Shown here: piece by piece, positions 44,199 to 52,506 of the stretch
Numbering within the stretch: the stretch's first letter is position 1
Layout of the letters: the number at the start of each line of letters is the position of its first letter
Origin: Hydrogenophaga sp.
GTDB taxonomy: Bacteria > Pseudomonadota > Gammaproteobacteria > Burkholderiales > Burkholderiaceae_C
Direction: 5' to 3'
Assembly (NCBI RefSeq): GCF_030651625.1
Contig: NZ_JAUSCF010000023.1
Location: 62,001-126,000, forward strand
Length of the DNA: 64,000 nt
The notes under the pieces: generated by a model
Told to the model about the DNA's origin: nothing
Databases searched by the model: none
The model's input: the letters and a program-made list of their open reading frames with translations, nothing else
Position numbers and translations under genes: made by a program

Positions 44199-45704
44199 AT
44201 GCCGATGAGCCACTGGCTGACCATCTGGCGTGCGGCCCAGCTCGTGGGCGTGCCGCGGGGTGTGCTGCAGCAGCAGGTGCGTTCGGGCACCCTGACGCTG
44301 ACCGAGGGTCTGGTGTCCACCGACGAGTTGCTGCGGCTCTATCCCGGCGTGCAGCTGGAAGAATCCGGTCTGCTGGAGCGGGTGGCCCACATCCGCGACG
44401 AGGCCTTCGGCAAGCGGCTGCGCGAGCGGCTGCTGCCCAGCCAGGAGGTGCTGGCGCAGCGGCTCTTCCACCAGACGCAGGAGCTGGCCGATGTGCGGCG
44501 CTGGTTGCAGCGGTACCACGCGCTGGTCATTGCGCTGCAGGCGCGCATCCATGCCCTGCAAGACAACGGCGCCACGCCGCTGGCGTTGTCTGAACTGCAG
44601 GATTTTGTCGACCAGGGTCTGGCCCAGGCGCTCGCGACCGAACAGGCCGACCTGCTCACGGTGATGGACGACATGCTCAAGGTCATGACAGCCCAGGTGA
44701 CGGTGCGCCCCAGCGGACACCAGTTCTGTGTAGAGGGTCACGACACGCTGTTGCAGGCCGGCCTGCGCGCCGGGCTCAAACTCAACTACGGCTGCGGCAA
44801 CGGTACCTGCGGCATGTGCAAGGTGCGCGTGATCTCAGGCCAGGTGGCACGCACCCAGCCCTGCGACTACCCGCTGTCCGAGGCGGAGCGTGCGCAGGGT
44901 TATACCCTGGCGTGTGCGCACACCGCAGCCAGCAGCGAGCTGACGCTGGAACTCCTGGAGGCCAGCGGCCCGCAGGACATCCCGCAGCAGCAGATCGTCG
45001 CCACGGTGCGGGCCGTCACGCAACTGGCGCCGGGCACGCGCCTGCTGCACCTGCAGACGCCGCGCAGCCACCGCCTGCGTTTCCTGGCGGGCCAGTCGGT
45101 CACGCTGGGCCTGAACCGACCTGACGGCAGCGACGTGCACGCCCTGTACCCCATCGCCAGCTGCCCGTGCGACGACCGCAACCTGCATTTTTTCATCGAG
45201 CGCCATGCACGGGACCCGTTTTCGCGCCAGCTGTTTTCAGACGGTATCCACACCGGCGACAGCGTCACGGTGTGGGGGCCGGTGGGGGATTTCGTGCTGG
45301 CCGAGAGCGCCCGAGCGCTGGTCTTCGCCGCCTGCGACACCGGTTTTGCGCCAGTCAAGAGCCTGGTCGAACATGCCCTGGCCCTCGACAACGCGCCCTC
45401 GCTCTCGCTCTTCTGGCTTGCCACGCGGCCGGACGGGCACTTTCTGGCCAACCAGTGCCGGGCCTGGTCGGAGGCACTGGACCCGTTCGAATACGAGCTG
45501 CTGGCCGAGCCCGACGTGACCTTCGGTGCGCTGCAACTGGCGCGCACCATGCGCTCCGACCTGTTCGAGATCGACTGCGACTTCTACCTCGCCGGACCAG
45601 AGGCCTTCGTGGAGGCGCTCGACACCGAACTGCGCGCTGCGGGCGTGCCGGCGACGCAGATCCACACCCTGATGCTGGCCGAGCCAGTGGGGGAGACCGC
45701 GTGA
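44199..45704 (+). CDS. [2Fe-2S] ferredoxin-flavin reductase with N-terminal HTH/coiled extension
   Basis: About 501 aa. Residues 1-165 begin like a MerR/excisionase-type winged helix (IWRAAQLVGVPRGVLQQQVR, STDELLRLYP) and continue as long helices (QTQELADVRRWLQRYHALVI). A plant-type ferredoxin follows with Cys199, Cys204, Cys207 and a fourth near 239 (YGCGNGTCGMCKVRV, LACAH). The rest is a ferredoxin-reductase-like FAD/NAD domain (FLAGQSVTLGL, LYPIASCPCDDR, DFYLAGPEAFVEAL). It resembles phenol/CDP-glucose reductase components. The ATG at 44205 is an alternative start. It may be a redox partner of the dioxygenase or DsrL-type reactions (inference). Confidence 0.82.
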   Translation: MPMSHWLTIWRAAQLVGVPRGVLQQQVRSGTLTLTEGLVSTDELLRLYPGVQLEESGLLERVAHIRDEAFGKRLRERLLPSQEVLAQRLFHQTQELADVRRWLQRYHALVIALQARIHALQDNGATPLALSELQDFVDQGLAQALATEQADLLTVMDDMLKVMTAQVTVRPSGHQFCVEGHDTLLQAGLRAGLKLNYGCGNGTCGMCKVRVISGQVARTQPCDYPLSEAERAQGYTLACAHTAASSELTLELLEASGPQDIPQQQIVATVRAVTQLAPGTRLLHLQTPRSHRLRFLAGQSVTLGLNRPDGSDVHALYPIASCPCDDRNLHFFIERHARDPFSRQLFSDGIHTGDSVTVWGPVGDFVLAESARALVFAACDTGFAPVKSLVEHALALDNAPSLSLFWLATRPDGHFLANQCRAWSEALDPFEYELLAEPDVTFGALQLARTMRSDLFEIDCDFYLAGPEAFVEALDTELRAAGVPATQIHTLMLAEPVGETA

Positions 45705-46078
45705 GTGCAGCGCAGGAAGACCTGCCCGTCGATGCCCGGTCGAGCGCTACCGGGGCATTGGCCGCCGTGGGGGCATGTTCAGGCAGCGAAGCTTTTGCCC
45801 TGCGCGTGCTTGGCACCAGCATGGAGCCCGAGTTCCTGGAGGGCGAGATCATCCTCATCGAGCCCGGGGGGCTGGTGCGCGACGGCAGTTTCGTGCTGGC
45901 CCAGCATGGCGGCGAGTGGATCTTCCGCCAGCTCTGCCGGCAGGCCAGCGGCTGGACCCTGCACGCGCTCAACCCGGCCTTCGCCGACCGGCCGTTGCCC
46001 GATCTCTCGGCCGTGCGGGGTGTGATCATCCAGAAGGCGCTGCCTGGACGGCGCAATGCCAGCAAACGCTACGTATGA
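45701..46078 (+). CDS. S24/LexA-like protein, probably without peptidase activity
   Basis: A 125-aa protein. It shows the S24 core: LRVLGTSMEPEFLEGEIILI with the serine, and DGSFVLAQHGGEWIFRQLCR where active S24 peptidases have a lysine (VKRL-like); here it is Arg, so self-cleavage is doubtful. There is no DNA-binding domain. The GTG start overlaps the reductase stop (GTGA). It may be a regulatory or chaperone-like remnant of a LexA fold. Confidence 0.7.
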   Translation: MSAAQEDLPVDARSSATGALAAVGACSGSEAFALRVLGTSMEPEFLEGEIILIEPGGLVRDGSFVLAQHGGEWIFRQLCRQASGWTLHALNPAFADRPLPDLSAVRGVIIQKALPGRRNASKRYV

Positions 46079-46107
46079 GCCCATCCCTGTCCCTTTGAGG
46101 AACCCCC

Positions 46108-46326
46108 GTGCCGTACTACATCTACCGCATCAGGCCCTTTGGCCAGCTCGACAAACTGGAAGAGCACGGCGCCTTTGCCGCCGCCTCCGGCCAGGCCAAG
46201 ACGGTGCGTGCCGCACTGCCGCCAGACACGCCCGACAAGGTGAAGGTGATCTTCGCCGAGAACGAATGGCAGGCCGAAGAACTGCTGTGCCAGGTGCGCG
46301 AACCGGGTCCACCGGGCGAAGAATAA
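46108..46326 (+). CDS. 72-aa protein, unknown function
   Basis: A small protein (start VPYYIYRIRPFGQLDKLEEH, then FAAASGQAKTVRAALPPDTP, FAENEWQAEELLCQ) of a kind seen beside sulfur-oxidation and respiratory genes. The GTG start has TTGAGGAA upstream. It is translated 29 bases after the S24-like gene and 14 bases before the next gene. Confidence 0.65.
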   Translation: MPYYIYRIRPFGQLDKLEEHGAFAAASGQAKTVRAALPPDTPDKVKVIFAENEWQAEELLCQVREPGPPGEE

Positions 46327-46340
46327 AGAAGGTCCGGCAC

Positions 46341-46784
46341 ATGGTCGACGAGGCCGCCTACCGTCGCACCCAGGCCGAGGTCAACCACCTGCCCTGTGTG
46401 TTCAGGTCGGCAATGCTGTCGCGCCAGGCCGTTTGCGAGCTGGCGGTCCGGCACTCGGTGGCCGAGCGCGAGGTGCTGGCCTGCAGCCAGGCCCCGGCTC
46501 ACCTGAACTGTGAAACGCTGGAGCGCCTGTTCCTGGAGCGGGCCACCTTTCCGCTGAAGCTGCGCCCGGGCGCACCACTCACCCACGGCACCGTCATGCG
46601 CCTCCACTGTGGTGGCCTCAGAGGTCTGCAGCAGGTGCTGAACGCCCCACAGCCCGATGTGCACCGCCTGGTGGTGCAGGCCCAGCGGGAACACGGCAGC
46701 CTGGTGCAACTGCCCTGGGAACACATCGTCGCGCAGATCCTGGCCACACAGCCGCGGCGGCGCGCCTCGACGCCAGACGCGTGA
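46341..46784 (+). CDS. 147-aa cysteine-containing protein, unknown function
   Basis: Last gene of the accessory operon. It has four cysteines (LPCVFRSAML, QAVCELAVRH, EVLACSQAP, HLNCETLERLF) and the C-terminal part TVMRLHCGGLRGLQQVLNAP, adding a fifth. I recognise no domain. A Cys-rich soluble protein could bind metal or sulfur. The end is followed by 86-bp tandem repeats. Confidence 0.6.
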   Translation: MVDEAAYRRTQAEVNHLPCVFRSAMLSRQAVCELAVRHSVAEREVLACSQAPAHLNCETLERLFLERATFPLKLRPGAPLTHGTVMRLHCGGLRGLQQVLNAPQPDVHRLVVQAQREHGSLVQLPWEHIVAQILATQPRRRASTPDA

Positions 46785-46819
46785 AACGACGGGGCGTGGG
46801 GGCATAGAGTCCGTGCCGG

Positions 46820-47057
46820 TCCACCCCAAGCCGAATCAGCCCCCTCGGGGGGGCAGCGACCCGCGCAGCGGTGGAGCGTTGGGGTCAAAAAGACCGCAGC
46901 GCCGGGCCGCCCCAAGCAAGGTCAGCCCCCTCGGGGGGCAGCGACCCGCGTCAGCGGTGGAGCGTGGGGGTCAAAAAGACCGCAGCGCCGGGCCGCCCCA
47001 AGCAAGGTCAGCCCCCTCGGGGGGGCAGCGACCCGCGTCAGCGGTGGAGCGTGGGGG
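46820..47057. repeat. Tandem repeat, unit about 86 bp, about 2.6 copies
   Basis: The unit starts near CAGCCCCCTCGGGGGG at 46838, 46923 and 47009, continues with GACCCGCG, GCGGTGGAGCG and TCAAAAAGACCGCAGCGCC, and ends in GCCCCAAGCAAGGT. Spacings are 85 and 86 bp; the third copy is truncated. Each unit has a C-run/G-run stem. It fills the gap between the convergent accessory operon and the yeeE gene. Confidence 0.92.
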
Positions 47058-47070
47058 CTTGATAAACGGA

Positions 47071-48174
47071 TCAGCGCTGCTGCCACTTCATCGTGGCCAC
47101 GGCACCGCCCACGATGCCCGTCAGCGCCAGGAAGGAGCCGATCGCCAGCGTGGAAACGCCCGACAGGCCCTGACCGATCGTGCAGCCCATCGCCGTGACC
47201 CCGCCAAAGCCCATCAGCACCGCGCCGATGAGCTGGGTGCGCAGATCCTCCATCGAGGCAAAGCCTTCCCAGCGAAACTGCCGCGTGCTGATGGCATAGA
47301 CGAAAGAGCCGAGCACCACGCCGATGGCCGATGCAATGCCGAAGGTCATGCGCAGCGACTTGTCGGTCCACAGCATCAGCATTTCCAGGTTGAAGGCGAC
47401 CGGCGCAACGAAGCTCAAGGATTCCAGCGTTCGCGTGTTGGTGGCGAAGTAGACCGTTTCAAGCGTCTCGGGATCTTCACCGTACCCGAGATGACCGGTG
47501 AGGTACCAAGCGGCCACGACCAGCAGGCCCAGCACCAGCGCGCCGAACACGTGCGATGGGTTGCTGCGGAAGCGCTTGTCCTTGAACACGAAGGCCAGCA
47601 GGGCCAGCCCCACCACGCTCATGGTGATCAGCAGTGCCGTCTTGTCCGGCAGACCGGTCAGCCTGGACAGCACCTGCGGCAGGCCCTGGTCACTGAATCC
47701 CCACTTCGACAGGTCCACAGAGACCGGGTCGAGGAAGCTGGCGCGCCACTGGCCAAACAGACCCTTGAGCGTCATGTAGGCCGAGATCGCCAGAACGGTC
47801 AGCACCACCACCGATCGCAGGCTGCCCCCGCCCACCCGCACCAGGTTCTTGTTGGCGCAGCCGGCGGCGATCGTCATACCCACGCCGAACAGGGCGCCGC
47901 CCAGCAGCAACGACAGCCAGGGCAGCACCGGTCGCTGGTAGACCGATTTGGACAGATCGATCAGACCGAAGTAATAGAGCAGGTTGGCTCCGATCACCGC
48001 CACGGCAATGGTCAGCAGCCACATGCGCATGCGGCCCCAGTGCTCCATGTTGACCACGTCCGAAATCGCGCCCATGGTGCAGAAATTGGTCTTGTTGGCC
48101 ACAGCGCCAAAGATGAAGGCCAGGACAAAACCGCCCCAGACGACCAGCATCGACGGGTTCATTCCTTCGTTCAT
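47071..48174 (-). CDS. YeeE/YedE-family sulfur-compound transporter
   Basis: A 367-aa permease with about nine TM helices. Conserved cysteines lie in helix-loop motifs NKTNFCTMGAISD, IAAGCANKNLVRVGGGS and TAMGCTIGQGLSG, as in YeeE thiosulfate uptake proteins, which relay the substrate through such cysteines. It is third in tusA-dsrE2-yeeE, so it probably imports thiosulfate or sulfane sulfur for the TusA route. Confidence 0.88.
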   Translation of the reverse strand: MNEGMNPSMLVVWGGFVLAFIFGAVANKTNFCTMGAISDVVNMEHWGRMRMWLLTIAVAVIGANLLYYFGLIDLSKSVYQRPVLPWLSLLLGGALFGVGMTIAAGCANKNLVRVGGGSLRSVVVLTVLAISAYMTLKGLFGQWRASFLDPVSVDLSKWGFSDQGLPQVLSRLTGLPDKTALLITMSVVGLALLAFVFKDKRFRSNPSHVFGALVLGLLVVAAWYLTGHLGYGEDPETLETVYFATNTRTLESLSFVAPVAFNLEMLMLWTDKSLRMTFGIASAIGVVLGSFVYAISTRQFRWEGFASMEDLRTQLIGAVLMGFGGVTAMGCTIGQGLSGVSTLAIGSFLALTGIVGGAVATMKWQQR

Positions 48175-48274
48175 GTGCAGGGCTCCATTTCAGGCAAAGA
48201 CCAACCGCTGCAGCAGCACGCGGCAGCATGGGACGACCACCTCGCCGTGTTTGCTGCCTTGCCGGAACAGGGTG

Positions 48275-48745
48275 TCAGATGAACAGGCAGACGTCCGACT
48301 CGCCGGCGAATTTCATGAAGGTCGCGGCGCCGCCGTATTCGACTTCCTTGATGAATTCGCTGGTCTCGAACTCGAACAGGTCCACCGTCATCTGGCAGGC
48401 GACGAACTTGACATCGAGCTCCAGGCACACGTCGCGCAGTTCTTGCAGCGAGGCCACGCCCTTGGACTTCATCTTCTTCTTCATCATCATCGTGGCCATC
48501 GCTTCCATGCCGGGCAGCATCTGCACCATCACAGGCATCGGCACAGGCATCGGCATGGCGGGGTTCGCCAGCGGGCTGATCTGGACGCCATCCAGGCTCT
48601 TGCGCAGCAGTTGCAGGCCATAGAAGGTGAAGAAGACCTGCACATCCCAGCCCAGTGAGGCCGCGGTGGACGCCAGAATGAACGGCGGGTAGGCCATATC
48701 CAGCGTGCCCTTGGTGGCGATCAACGCCATTTTTTTTGTTGCCAC
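48275..48745 (-). CDS. dsrE2: DsrE2-type peroxiredoxin-like sulfur carrier protein
   Basis: A 156-aa protein. It starts with GTG at 48745, with AGGAG eight to nine bases upstream; an ATG 15 bases later is weaker. The sequence ALIATKGTLDMAYPPFILAS, LGWDVQVFFTFYGLQLLRKS and the cysteine region VKFVACQMTVDLFEF match DsrE2, a membrane-associated sulfur carrier that pairs with TusA. The methionine/lysine-rich loop MATMMMKKKMKSKG is unusual in composition. Confidence 0.9.
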   Translation of the reverse strand: MATKKMALIATKGTLDMAYPPFILASTAASLGWDVQVFFTFYGLQLLRKSLDGVQISPLANPAMPMPVPMPVMVQMLPGMEAMATMMMKKKMKSKGVASLQELRDVCLELDVKFVACQMTVDLFEFETSEFIKEVEYGGAATFMKFAGESDVCLFI

Positions 48746-48783
48746 GTTGCGTGTCTCCTGCGGGTGAATGGGCGCGAAGGGGT

Positions 48784-49011
48784 TCAGGCCTTCTTGAGGT
48801 AGAACACGAACTTGCTGTTCTCGTTGCCCTGTTCGAGCAGTGCGTTGCCCGTCTGCTCGGCAAACGCGGCCATGTCGCACACCGAGCCGGGGTCGGTCGC
48901 CACGACGCGCAGGATCTGTCCGCTGGTCATGTCCGCCAGCGCTTTCTTGGTCTTGACGATCGGCATCGGGCAGGCCAGGCCCGAGGCGTCAAATTCCTTG
49001 TTGAATTCCAT
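48784..49011 (-). CDS. tusA: TusA sulfur carrier
   Basis: A 75-aa TusA protein with the sulfur-binding cysteine in DASGLACPMPIVKTKKAL (Cys14). It passes sulfane sulfur to DsrEFH/DsrC. The ATG at 49011 has CAGGAGACACAG upstream. It is first of tusA-dsrE2-yeeE; the conserved promoter box lies about 75-115 bp upstream. Confidence 0.95.
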   Translation of the reverse strand: MEFNKEFDASGLACPMPIVKTKKALADMTSGQILRVVATDPGSVCDMAAFAEQTGNALLEQGNENSKFVFYLKKA

Positions 49012-49087
49012 CTGTGTCTCCTGAAGTGTTCTGGGCAGGCGTCCATCGCCGCGTGGAAACCGATTCTTCAAGAGGTCGCCCGAACCG

Positions 49088-49128
49088 TCTATCACCGCGA
49101 CGGGTGATGACGCGTAGTCCATCTGGGT
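49088..49128 (-). promoter_or_regulatory. tusA promoter: shared sulfur-regulon box
   Basis: On the minus strand: ACCCAGATGGAC (49117-49128), ten bases, CACCCGT, five bases, TGATAGAC with a candidate -10 hexamer at 49088-49093. The dyad centre to hexamer distance is 29.5 bases, as at soeA and at the Cas6-like operon. The region is shared with the divergent FadL-type gene. Confidence 0.65.
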
Positions 49129-49212
49129 AATGCGGTTTCCACCCATGTTCACGCCATACCCGCGTGCGTAATCTTGGGCCGCCATCAACTTCCTCCACCT
49201 TGGGGCCCTCGC

Positions 49213-50511
49213 ATGTCAAACGCTCAACGACGTCATTTCAACCACAAGCGCACCGCCATCACCGCGGCCCTGATCTGTCTGGTGTCTGTGCCTGCGGCAG
49301 CCACCAATGGCATGAACCTCGAAGCCTACGGTGCCAAAGCGGGTGGCATGGGAGGGGCTTCGTTCGGTTACGACAATGGCAACTCCGCGCTGATGAACAA
49401 CCCGGCCACGCTGGGCTTGCGAGCCGAGGGAATCAACCTCGGGTTGGGGTGGACCCTGTTGTCCCCCAATGTCAACACCAGCATGAACCATCCGATGGCC
49501 GGCCCCATGAGCGCCAAATCCGGGGGAGACGCCTATCACATGCCGTCCTTGTCTTTCATTCGGAAGACGGGTCAGCTGACCTACGGATTCGGCATGCTGG
49601 CCCAGGGCGGCATGGGGACGGAGTACGGATCAAACTCGTTCCTGTCCAACGGCACGGGTTTGCCCATGCGGTCCGAGGTGGGCTTCGGCCGCCTGATGGT
49701 GCCGTTGGCCTATAGCGTCAACGAAGCATTGACGGTGGCTGGTCAAGTCGACTACGTCTGGGCCAGTATGGACGTGCAGATGCTGATGCCAGACGGATCT
49801 GGACACGTCAGCTTCAGCAACAGCAGCGACTTCACCGGCCAGACGAAAGGCAATGGCTGGGCATACAAGCTCGGCGCGCACTACAAGGTGTCCGATACGC
49901 TGTCAATCGGGGGCACTTACCACAGCAAGACCGACATCAGCGATCTGGAAGGGAGCGGCACCTTCACCATGTTCCCCAACGCGATGTTCCCCCAGGGTGG
50001 GCAGATACCCACACAATTCAAAGTGGTGGACTTCCAATGGCCAGAAACATTCGGCGCAGGTGTGGCCTGGCAAGCCACGCCCAGATTCATGCTGGCGGCC
50101 GACATCAAGCGCCTGCAGTGGTCCAGCAGCATGAAAACCTTCCGCCTGGCCATGGACATGGGCATGGGCTTCCAGGAAGGTTCCATCCCGCAGAACTGGA
50201 AAAATCAGACCGTCTTCATGTTGGGTGGCCAGTACATGCTCACACCGAACGTGGCTTTGCGTGCAGGCATCAACCACGGCAAAAACCCTGTGCCCGATAG
50301 CGCGTTGAACCCCCTCTTTCCTGCCACGGTCGAAACCCACTACACGTTGGGCATGGGCTGGAGCAGCGGTGGCGGGCACTCGGTGGCAGGCTCCGTGGCC
50401 ATTGCGCCCAAGGTGACGCGCACCAACCCCAACATGTTTGGCCCAGGCATGGCAGGCACGGTGTCGCACAGCCAGACAACCCTGAGAATCAACTACAACT
50501 ACAGTTTCTGA
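49213..50511 (+). CDS. OmpP1/FadL-family outer-membrane transport protein
   Basis: A 432-aa beta-barrel with a signal peptide (KRTAITAALICLVSVPAAA) and the mature start TNGMNLEAYGAKAGGMGGAS, the FadL-type N-terminal hatch with NPATLGL. Barrel strands end in aromatic YNYSF. FadL proteins move hydrophobic compounds across the outer membrane. Placed divergently from tusA, it might take up hydrophobic sulfur compounds or elemental sulfur (inference). Confidence 0.88.
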   Translation: MSNAQRRHFNHKRTAITAALICLVSVPAAATNGMNLEAYGAKAGGMGGASFGYDNGNSALMNNPATLGLRAEGINLGLGWTLLSPNVNTSMNHPMAGPMSAKSGGDAYHMPSLSFIRKTGQLTYGFGMLAQGGMGTEYGSNSFLSNGTGLPMRSEVGFGRLMVPLAYSVNEALTVAGQVDYVWASMDVQMLMPDGSGHVSFSNSSDFTGQTKGNGWAYKLGAHYKVSDTLSIGGTYHSKTDISDLEGSGTFTMFPNAMFPQGGQIPTQFKVVDFQWPETFGAGVAWQATPRFMLAADIKRLQWSSSMKTFRLAMDMGMGFQEGSIPQNWKNQTVFMLGGQYMLTPNVALRAGINHGKNPVPDSALNPLFPATVETHYTLGMGWSSGGGHSVAGSVAIAPKVTRTNPNMFGPGMAGTVSHSQTTLRINYNYSF

Positions 50512-50822
50512 ACCTGTTCTCAGCAGCACACATGATCCCGGACCGACCAAGGTCCAGGCCTTGTTTCGGGGGCACGAAACCCGGAGGCATCCCTCATTCC
50601 AGCACGAACAAAAAGGCTGGTTCCTGGGTTGTGTCCAGTAAGCTGCTTGAAGTAGGAAGCCCGCGCCAGGTCGGCAGTGCCTGTCGGACCATTCAGTCAA
50701 CTGGTGCTCGGCCGGCCTCGGCCCCATGGCCGCAGACAACGACAGCATTGCCCCAAGAACGGTCATCGGGCCAGCGACACTGGAGGTGCCTGGATGACAG
50801 CCCCGTGTACAGGACCGGGCTA

Positions 50823-50984
50823 GTGTGCTGTCCCACAAATAACTTGCATATGAAGCCGCGCCTTCACACCCATGGCTGCGTTGCAAATCCTCGCGATAGC
50901 ACAGGCTATCGCTGCGGTTTGCGCCTTGCCCTGGGCGCGAATTCATCGGCTTCATTTCATGCAACTATTTGCGGGACAGCACAC
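50823..50984. mobile_element. MITE-like element, 162 bp, with long terminal inverted repeats
   Basis: The left end GTGTGCTGTCCCACAAATA is repeated in inverted form at the right end (TATTTGCGGGACAGCACAC); the similarity runs on through AACTTGCATATGAAGCCG against CGGCTTCATTTCATGCAA, about 36 bp with few mismatches. The interior holds the palindrome GCGATAGC-acag-GCTATCGC (50893-50912). It has no coding capacity. No clear target-site duplication. Confidence 0.75.
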
Positions 50985-51086
50985 CAGGTGCGCGACCACC
51001 AAGGACCGTAGTCGCTGCAGGACGGTCCGCCAGCAGTGCAATGCGAACGGCTTCAACGGGTCGAAGCACGGACACCTGGTCTTCCC

Positions 51087-52010
51087 TCACCCCCAAACCG
51101 CATCCAGCGCACCCCAAGCCGCTTCAATTACCGGCTCTCCCCCCCGCTCCGCCAGGCAAACAAAACTCAGCTCACAAATCAGCGACACCTGATCGGCAAT
51201 CACCAGCCCGCGCGCCTGTGCCTCGCGCATGGCAATGGCGTCGCGCACCAGGCTCAGGCCCACGCCGCTTTTCACCAGATCCAGCATGGAGGTTTCCTGG
51301 TCCACCAGCGCAACACGGTGCGGCTCTACCCCGGTGAGCGAACCCGGGCCGAACACGCTGCGCTGCAGCCGATGGTGCGCGCTGGCTGCGGGCGTGGCCA
51401 GCCAGGGCAGGGCGGCCAGGGCTTTCCAGTCTTTGCCCGCCACCTGTGGTCCCCAGCCAGCGGGGGCCAGCACGCGGTAGGTGAAGCGGGTGAGCGGGCG
51501 CAGGCGGTAGCGGGGCTCGGGCGGGTCGTCGGGCAGGTTCAGGAAAAAGCCCACATCCAGATCGCCACGTTCCACCAGCACCAGCACATCGCCGCTCATG
51601 CCCTGGCGCAGCTCGGTGCCCACCTGCGGGTTCTGCGCCACCAGCTGTTTCAGGAACGCCCCCAGCCGCGTGAACTCCGGGTCCAGGATGGTGCCGATGC
51701 GCAGTGTGCCGCGCACCGTGTGGTGCAGGCCGGCAGCGGCCTGGCCGAAGTCGGCCAGCGCCGCCAGCGCCCTTTCTGCCATGGGCAGGAGGGCGCCGCC
51801 GTCGGGTGTGAGCACCATGCCTTGCGGCGTGCGGGTGAAAAGCTGCAAGCCCGTGGTCTGCGCCAGCGATTTGAGCTGCAGGCTCACCGCCGGCTGGCTC
51901 AGATGCAGGCGCAGCGCGGCGCGCGACACGCTGCCTTCGCGCGCCACGGCGGCAAAAGCGCGAAGGGTTTGCGGGTCCACGGGAGGCAGGGACGAGGGTT
52001 TGGGTGTCAT
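51087..52010 (-). CDS. LysR-family transcriptional regulator
   Basis: A 307-aa regulator. The N-terminal winged helix (LRAFAAVAREGSVSRAALRL, HLSQPAVSLQLKSLAQTTGL) is followed by a periplasmic-binding-like effector domain (about 100-307; TLRIGTILDPEFTRLGAFL). It is divergent from the DUF2007-GMC gene pair and probably regulates it. The effector is unknown. Confidence 0.92.
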   Translation of the reverse strand: MTPKPSSLPPVDPQTLRAFAAVAREGSVSRAALRLHLSQPAVSLQLKSLAQTTGLQLFTRTPQGMVLTPDGGALLPMAERALAALADFGQAAAGLHHTVRGTLRIGTILDPEFTRLGAFLKQLVAQNPQVGTELRQGMSGDVLVLVERGDLDVGFFLNLPDDPPEPRYRLRPLTRFTYRVLAPAGWGPQVAGKDWKALAALPWLATPAASAHHRLQRSVFGPGSLTGVEPHRVALVDQETSMLDLVKSGVGLSLVRDAIAMREAQARGLVIADQVSLICELSFVCLAERGGEPVIEAAWGALDAVWG

Positions 52011-52202
52011 GGTTGTCTGACGAACAGGCTGAGACTGTTATTTGCCGTGCTTATACCCCTGTTCAGCCGATTTCATTGGATTTCTGCTGGCTAACGCGGC
52101 AGACTGCGCCCCATGCCCCGCCCACACACCATCAGCCCAGCAAATACGCAGCCCCGCCGCCGGGCCACGCGAGCGCGGCGCTGAATCACCCGGTACGCAC
52201 CC

Positions 52203-52487
52203 ATGCACGGCGACAGCCCCTACGACCCCGAAGACGGCGACTGGCAGACGCTGGCCACCTTCTTCAGTCCCACCGAGGCCTATCTGCTGCGTGGCTGCCT
52301 GCAGGCCGGTGGTGTGCCCGCCGTGGTGGCCGATGCGCACCTGGTGCAGACCCACAGCCTGCTCGCTGGCGCCATACAGGTGCGTGTGCTGGTGCCCGAG
52401 CGCCGCGTGGCGGATGCCGAAGCCGTGATGGCGGCCTACCAGCGCGGCGATTTCAGCCTGCCCGACGACGAACTCCCACCCGCTTGA
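52203..52487 (+). CDS. DUF2007-type putative signal-transducing protein
   Basis: A 94-aa protein with the DUF2007 pattern WQTLATFFSPTEAYLLRGCL, GGVPAVVADAHLVQ and IQVRVLVPERRVADAEAVM, related to GlnB-like regulatory folds. It begins 192 bp from the LysR start and ends 19 bases before the GMC gene. Function unknown. Confidence 0.8.
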   Translation: MHGDSPYDPEDGDWQTLATFFSPTEAYLLRGCLQAGGVPAVVADAHLVQTHSLLAGAIQVRVLVPERRVADAEAVMAAYQRGDFSLPDDELPPA

Positions 52488-52506
52488 TTCCAGAAAAAAG
52501 CAGCCC

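Noticed and set aside
46820-47057. CRISPR array
   Set aside because: The 86-bp units are contiguous copies without variable spacers, so this is a simple tandem repeat.
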